From Saururus chinensis (lineage: Eukaryota; Streptophyta; Magnoliopsida; Piperales; Saururaceae), in contig CP141143.1 of assembly GCA_035235625.1 (NCBI GenBank), positions 23,481,092 through 23,545,091 on the forward strand: a DNA stretch of 64,000 nt. The letters are read 5' to 3'. The notes beneath the pieces are model-generated. The model was not told where the DNA came from. It did no database searches and saw only the letters and a program-made list of their open reading frames with translations. Position 1 is the stretch's first letter, and every line of letters begins with the position of its first letter. Of the stretch, positions 58,600 through 64,000 are shown in pieces. A program made the position numbers and the translations under genes.

Positions 58600-59800
58600 T
58601 TTTCAGATATTTGAGGGTAAAGATGCTTTTAATTTTTCACTTTAAGAATTCTGTGGCTATGCCTAAAATGGCTTTCTGTCAATTCAAGTGCTAAAAAATG
58701 TCACTGATTAAGGTACGTAATTAGTATGCATACACATACATATACTTCATATGTCCTATATTAATAGCTTTATTTGAAAAAATAATAATTTTTATTAAAT
58801 AGTGAGGCTCATAGCTAAAAGAATGGAAATAACTTCTCAGATTTTTTTAAAAGTAGTCAGCCACTTAAATTGAGCAAAATGAAGGTTAGGATATAGAGTG
58901 AATATTCCTATTAGCATTTGAAAAGGTAAAACTTTCATACGAGTATATGAGTATGTTATTTTTGATAATAGTAATAATAATAATGTTTTTGAAGTTATGA
59001 ACGTTCATGTGGACACGCTTCATACATTGTCAACTTACTTGTTGATTCTCGCCTTATTTTTGTATGCTATCTTCATTAAAAGCCCATTTGATAAATCTGG
59101 TCCGAACTGGGAAAGCCCTGGTTGCTGAATGAGTAGGCCCATTTTTTCACCCGAAAATCGCATACTCTGGCTGGCGCTCGGCTAGTGAGCCCATTTCAAT
59201 TTTCACACACAATGAAACGGGCCTACGCTCTAAGAAAAACCCACTTTTCAAAGCGTCTTTTTGACAATTGGGCCTGGCTATGTGTTTTGTGGCCGGGTAC
59301 CGTGTGCTGTCAACGTGTGAACTTTGCCCATTTACTCATCTGAAAATCGCACAATTTTGTTGACGAGTCATAAGCTCAGCCAGTAAGCCCATTTCACACA
59401 CAATCAAAAGCGTCTACAAGCAAAAGAGAAGTCACTTGTCATGGGTTTTTCAGCAACTAAGCCCACATTTCAGACTTTTCAAATGGGTCCTAAGTAGGAA
59501 TAAGCAACTTTAGGCCCATCACAATGAATTATGGGTTCTGTGCTAACCTTGGCCTGCAAAGAACGTGGACATGCATGCACGCATCCGAAGAATGGCCCGC
59601 TCTTCCTCTCCAACTGATTCCCCTCTTATGCTCACCTTGGCGGCCACAGAACCAGATACCTCCTCTGCTCATTCACTCTCAAAACCCAAGCTCAACATGC
59701 AGCAGGCTATGTATTTGATTCAGTAATGTGGTGTTACAGAATACATATTTGCATTTCTTCCTTTGTTTTGTCTTTTCTTTTGCTCTGTGATCCATCATTC
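58600..59800 (+). repeat. Tandem promoter-like block, copy 1
   Basis: Matches 59815-61230 in the same direction, from TTTGAGGGT… through GTTGATTCTCGCCTTATTTT to CATTTCTTCCTTTGTTTTGT. The right half (59080-59550) is rich in GGCCCA, AGCCCATTT and GGGCC words. An open frame at 59524-59718 is not supported by copy 2 and is not called. Confidence 0.88.
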
Positions 59801-59814
59801 ATTCATGCACACTA

Positions 59815-61230
59815 GTTTAGAGATTTGAGGGTGGAGATGTTTTATCTAATTTTTCACTTTCTAAGAAAGTTTTTGGCTACGCCTAAAATTCTGTCAATTC
59901 TTGTCTTGTCGCCAATTAAGGTATACAAATACATATATTTTATATTAATAGTTTTATTTAAAAAAATAATATTCTTTCTGGGATAAATTAATAGTTTAAT
60001 TTGACAAAAAATTTTATTCCATATTAATAATATTTTATTAAGTTTAAATAGTTGGGTATTTAATAAAGAGTATTATAAGCCTATTTTTTATTCTCTTAGG
60101 TGATAATATCACTATTTAATAAAAATTATTATTTTTTTACATATAACTTAATATAGAATGGAGAGAGTAAATTTTATTAAATAATGAGAATTAGTTAAAA
60201 GAATGGAACTAACTTCTCAGATTATTTTAAAAGTAGCCCGTCACTTAAATTAGGCAAAATAAAGCTATTAATATGGGATTCAATTTTTTTTTCTAAATAG
60301 AGTTATTAATAAGAGACAAAGGGAGAACATATTTTATATTTAATTAATTTATTTATCTTATTTACCTAAAATAAATTATATCTACATGTGTAACGATAGA
60401 AAGTGAATTTCCTATTAGCATTTGAAAAAGTAAAACTTCCTTGAGCATACAAGTATGTTATTTAAATAATAGTACTAATGTGTTGAAGTTATGAACGTTC
60501 ATGTGGACTCTGCTTCTTATTCTCAACTTACGTGTTGATTGTCGCCTTATTTTTGCAGGCTATCTTCGTTAAAGCCCATTTGGTAAATCTGGTCCCTGAG
60601 CTGAGAAAGCCCTGGTTGAGTCCTGAGCAAGCAGGGCCCATTTTTCAGCTGAAAACCGCATATTGTAGCTGACGCGCTCCACTAGTAAGCCCATTTCACA
60701 CACAATGGAACGGGCCTACGTGCTAAGAAAAAGCCACTCTTCAAAACGTCTTTTCAGCAATTGGGCCCAGCTATTGGTATTGTGGCCTCATATGGGTACA
60801 ACGTGTGACCTTGGCCCATTTTCATCTAAAAATGGCAAAATTTGGCTGCGTCACGAGCTCAGCTAGTAAGCCCATTTCACACACAATCAAACGGGTCTAC
60901 ACTCTAAGAGGTCACTTGTCAATGGGCTTTTCAGCAACTAAGCCCATTTCAGACTTTTCAAAACGGGTCCAAAGTAGGAATTAGTAACTTTAGGCCCATC
61001 ACAATGAATTACGTGTTCTGTGCTGCTGTCAACGTGTGACCTTGGCCTGCAAAGAACGTGGACATGCAACTGATTTCCCTCTTTAGCTGATCCCGGCAGC
61101 CACAGAACCAGAAACCTCCTTTGCTCATTCACTCTAAAAAGCAGGGTATGTATTTGATGCAGTAATGTGGTGTTAGACAATACATATTTGCATTTCTTCC
61201 TTTGTTTTGTCTCTTATTTTTCTCTGTGAT
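59815..61230 (+). repeat. Tandem promoter-like block, copy 2
   Basis: Same order as copy 1, with about 280 extra bases of Stowaway-like AT-rich sequence (about 59975-60330). The GTTGATTG landmark at 60535 is 1494 bases from its partner at 59041. Motif-rich part at 60570-61000. It lies 0.9-1.5 kb before the SnRK1 gamma start codon and may hold its promoter and first leader exon. Confidence 0.88.
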
Positions 61231-62093
61231 GGATGCAACATGAAGTTCAAAGTATTATTGTTGTCCAATGTAGAGTCTCTTGAGTATTGAAGGTTCTTTT
61301 TCGTACTGTTCATATTTATCAAGATAAATGAAATTAGACACACAAATTCAAACTATATTGAGTGGCGATCAGATCTCTGTCGAAATGAATTGTGATATAA
61401 TCTTCACATCACTGGGCTCGGACTCTGAAGGCTTAGGCTTGAGACAGCAAAATTTTGAATTAAGCGTGTCTGGTAAAAACTATATATAGGTAACATTCAA
61501 ATATGAAAAAAAAGCTATGCCATTATGATGGAATCAAAACATGTTAGCGTTATTTTAGCTGGTCGTTTCCATATTGATAACCAGCCATTATGCCTCATCT
61601 TCAGGATTTAGTTGGAAGATTGCGTTCTAATATGATAATAATGGTGGAATTTTCCTAATATAATTTGTGTACTTTCATTAAGATGTAAAAGAAGTAGTTC
61701 TAATAAAAGATTAACTTGCATGCAAGAAATTGAAGCTTTAGGAATGCAACTTTTACCTTACGGATAGATACTTTTGTTGTATAAGAATCTACATGGTCAT
61801 CTAGAAAATATTTAGTTCTAAGGAAAATTGATGCCCATGATTCATGAGTGCTCTAGACTACATTGAACAGTCTTTGTATGCCTGTACTTGTTCCTGTCAA
61901 AATTGATGAGTAATTCCAACCTTTTCTTTATTTACTTTGTGTTTTGTTTTTACCACTAATCAGAACATTGATTCCGTGACCTGGTAACTGTATATATCAT
62001 TGATGCAAATGGTGGAGAAAAAAGATTAACTTCTGGAACTACCTTGCGATTTTTCATTTCCCCCCTCTAACTGACAGCTTTTAATATGTAGAG
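61231..62093. other. Likely leader intron of the SnRK1 gamma gene
   Basis: No coding block. It ends TTTTAATATGTAG/AG before ATG, a good acceptor two bases ahead of the start codon, which implies a 5' leader exon upstream, place unknown. Confidence 0.5.
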
Positions 62094-63685
62094 ATGGCAC
62101 AAGAAAATGAGGAAGGATCAAGGATGCTAAGTTGTGATGACTACTTTGAGGTTATCCAGTCCCGGAAAAAGTTACCAAAAGATTTACAGGAGTCCTTGAC
62201 AGCTGCATTTGCTAAGATACCTGTTTCTTCATTTCCAGAGGTTCCAGGGGGCAAAGGTGATCATTTCCAATTCTTACTCATCCTGATTATAAGATTTTTC
62301 TTATAAACTGATTCTAAAATGACTTAATTACTTAAATTTTATTTTTGCATGTCCTTTTTGTAGTAATTGAAATCCCAGCAAACACAACAATTGCAGAAGC
62401 AGTTAAAATTTTATCCGAGCACAATATTCTAGCTGCTCCTGTGAAGAATCCAGAGGCCTTGACGAGTCTTGATTGGAGGGACCGCTATCTGGGGATTATA
62501 GACTATTCAGCTATCATCTTGTGGGTGATGGAGAATGCAGAACTTGCAGCTATTGCATTGTCTGCTGGATCTGCCACTGCTGCTGGAGTAGGCGCTGGTG
62601 CATTTGGTGCTCTGGGCGCATTGGCCTTGGGTGCAACAGGTCCCATGGCTGTTGCCGGCCTGACTGTTGCAGCTATTGGTGCAGCCGCAGCTGGAGGAGT
62701 GGCTGCAGATAGAGTAATAGGAAGAGATGCACCAACTGCCGCAGACCGCTTGGGAGAAGACTTCTACAAGGTTCTCCTCAACGAGGAACCATTCAAGTCA
62801 ACCACTGTAAGATTATTGTTGATACTAATAGATATCTTTTATGATATCTTATTCCTTTTTAGTTTTAAAATTTAGTGCAAAACTTGACAGTAAGATTTCT
62901 CTTTCAGGTCAGTTCAATCTTGAAGTCTTACCGTTGGGGCCCTTTCTTGCCTGTTGCTGTAGACAGTTCCATGTTAACTATGCTCTTGTTGCTCTCAAAA
63001 TACAGGCTAAGAAATGTTCCAGTAATAGAAGTGGGGAAGCCATTTATTAAGAACTTTATAACTCAGTCCGCAGTTGTCAAAGGCCTTGAGCAATGTAGGG
63101 GAAGAGATTGGTTCCAATGCATAGCGTCACGTCCCCTATCTGATTTTGGACTTCCTTTCATGAGCAGTGATGAGGTGAAATATATCCATTACTCAAATGT
63201 ATATTATAGTTTGCAGTCATAGTTTCCTATTTTAATTCATATGTTATTTCAATCGTTAGTTGCACACATCTATCAAATAGCATTTTTTATGCATTTATGA
63301 AATAGGATGAATGTTCAGATACGTGGGGCTTTTATGTCCAATTCCATCTCAGAATGTTGTAACAGTCAATATAACTATTTAGTTATCATGAGGTAATATC
63401 GTCACACTTTACTTCAACAACATAGGAAATTGTATTTCCTCCAGGAATTGGCAGGCTGAGCCAGTCTAGCATTGTTATTCTGATAAGGTTAGTATCACTA
63501 TAAATATTGCAGGTTATCAGTGTCAATGCTGATCAGCTGATTTTGGAAGCTTTCAAGCTTATGAGAGACAATCAAGTTGGTGGCCTTCCAGTTTTAGAAA
63601 GCACAGGAGGGAAGATCATCGGGAACATAAGCATAAGAGACATTAGATTCTTGTTGCTAAATCCTCATCTCTTCTCAAAATTCAG
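62094..63685 (+). CDS. SnRK1 gamma-type regulatory subunit (CBS domains), 5' part
   Basis: Exons 62094-62256, 62364-62806, 62908-63174 and 63513-63685 are all in frame; the last ends mid-codon at a donor and the gene runs off the window, giving 348 codons here. Family blocks: KIPVSSFPEVPGG, PANTTIAEAVKILSEHNILA with APV (first CBS), RDRYLGIIDYSAIILWVM, LTMLLLLSKYRLRNVPVIEV (second CBS), FITQSAVVKGLEQC, LPFMSSDEV, LILEAFKLMRDNQVGGLPVL with NISIRDIRFLL (third CBS). CBS pairs bind adenine nucleotides in this family; plant gamma-type subunits associate with the SnRK1 energy-sensing kinase. Between CBS parts lies a Gly/Ala-rich hydrophobic insert (about residues 150-215). Start chosen at the only ATG in frame after a leader acceptor. 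Confidence 0.88.
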
Positions 63686-64000
63686 GTATTTAGCTGTTAA
63701 CATGATACCCATACATAGATAAAAAAAGCACAAGTTAGATCCATACATTTGTAGCTGCTGATTTTAACAGCTGCCTCTTTATCTTTAACTTTATCTTTTG
63801 CAATGATGACTGTAGTTCTTGACATACAGAAAAGGCCATCATGAAGTTAAAAATCAAAACAGAGAGGCATTGAGCAAGAGGCAACTATAGTGGCAAAGAA
63901 ACATAGTCCAAAATCACCTATAGTAAAAAAAAAAGAAAGAAAGAAAGAAAAGAAACAAGAAGTCTAAACCGCTTTTGCTTCCTACGCCAACATGCAACCA
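63686..64000 (+). other. Intron of the SnRK1 gamma gene, with (AAAG)n
   Basis: No exon seen up to the window end. An A-rich (GAAA)n run lies at about 63925-63956. Confidence 0.6.

Noticed and set aside
59524-59718. 64-residue frame in promoter-like block copy 1
   Set aside because: The duplicate at 61000-61160 does not keep the frame, so it is not conserved as protein.

Overview
This is nuclear DNA of a flowering plant. Coding stretches are split by long AT-rich introns with GT/AG borders. There are Ty3/gypsy and Ty1/copia retrotransposons, LINE fragments, MITEs, and plant-specific families (WRKY, STRUBBELIG-like LRR, DRB-type dsRNA-binding protein, SnRK1 gamma). The first exon of the F-box gene is very GC-rich while its later exons are not, a gradient common in monocots. 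I infer a monocot with modest confidence and cannot name the species.

Layout. 1-5150: nearly complete but dead gypsy chromovirus; its 5' LTR is cut by the window edge. 6.3-7.1 kb: a dispersed repeat and a gypsy integrase remnant. 7.6-12.1 kb: decayed copia element. 12.6-15 kb: kinase-less STRUBBELIG-like LRR gene, copy A (+). 15-17.5 kb: one arm of a 1.4-kb segmental duplication, then a 268-bp tandem array. 17.9-21.2 kb: remnant of a dsRNA-binding-protein gene with a tandemly duplicated exon and a 1.7-kb TIR element in its intron. 21.4-23.8 kb: a rearranged gypsy element (reverse transcriptase piece, a piece of the LRR-gene leader, integrase piece, LTR). 23.6-29.2 kb: two tandem units on the minus strand, each holding a broken LRR gene (copies B and C) behind an 84-bp minisatellite. 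32.0-37.7 kb: intact-looking F-box/WD40 gene (+), followed by the other arm of the 1.4-kb duplication. 41.6-42.4 kb: TIR element filled with trinucleotide repeat. 43.3-46.2 kb: intact five-exon group IIb WRKY gene (-). 46-62 kb: mostly gene-poor, with two unrecognised exon-like stretches, LINE ends, MITEs and a tandemly duplicated promoter-like block. 62.1-64 kb: start of an SnRK1 gamma-subunit (CBS-domain) gene (+) running off the window.

Probably working genes: F-box/WD40, WRKY and SnRK1 gamma. They share no obvious pathway. The rest of the story is genome turnover: retroelements decayed mainly by C-to-T type changes, and an LRR family already carrying a stop that was copied again together with neighbouring LTR and minisatellite sequence. 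I found no convincing new functional system. The best candidates for a second look are the LRR/minisatellite cluster, the glycine/alanine-rich insert in the SnRK1 gamma protein, and the duplicated GGCCCA-rich block before that gene.
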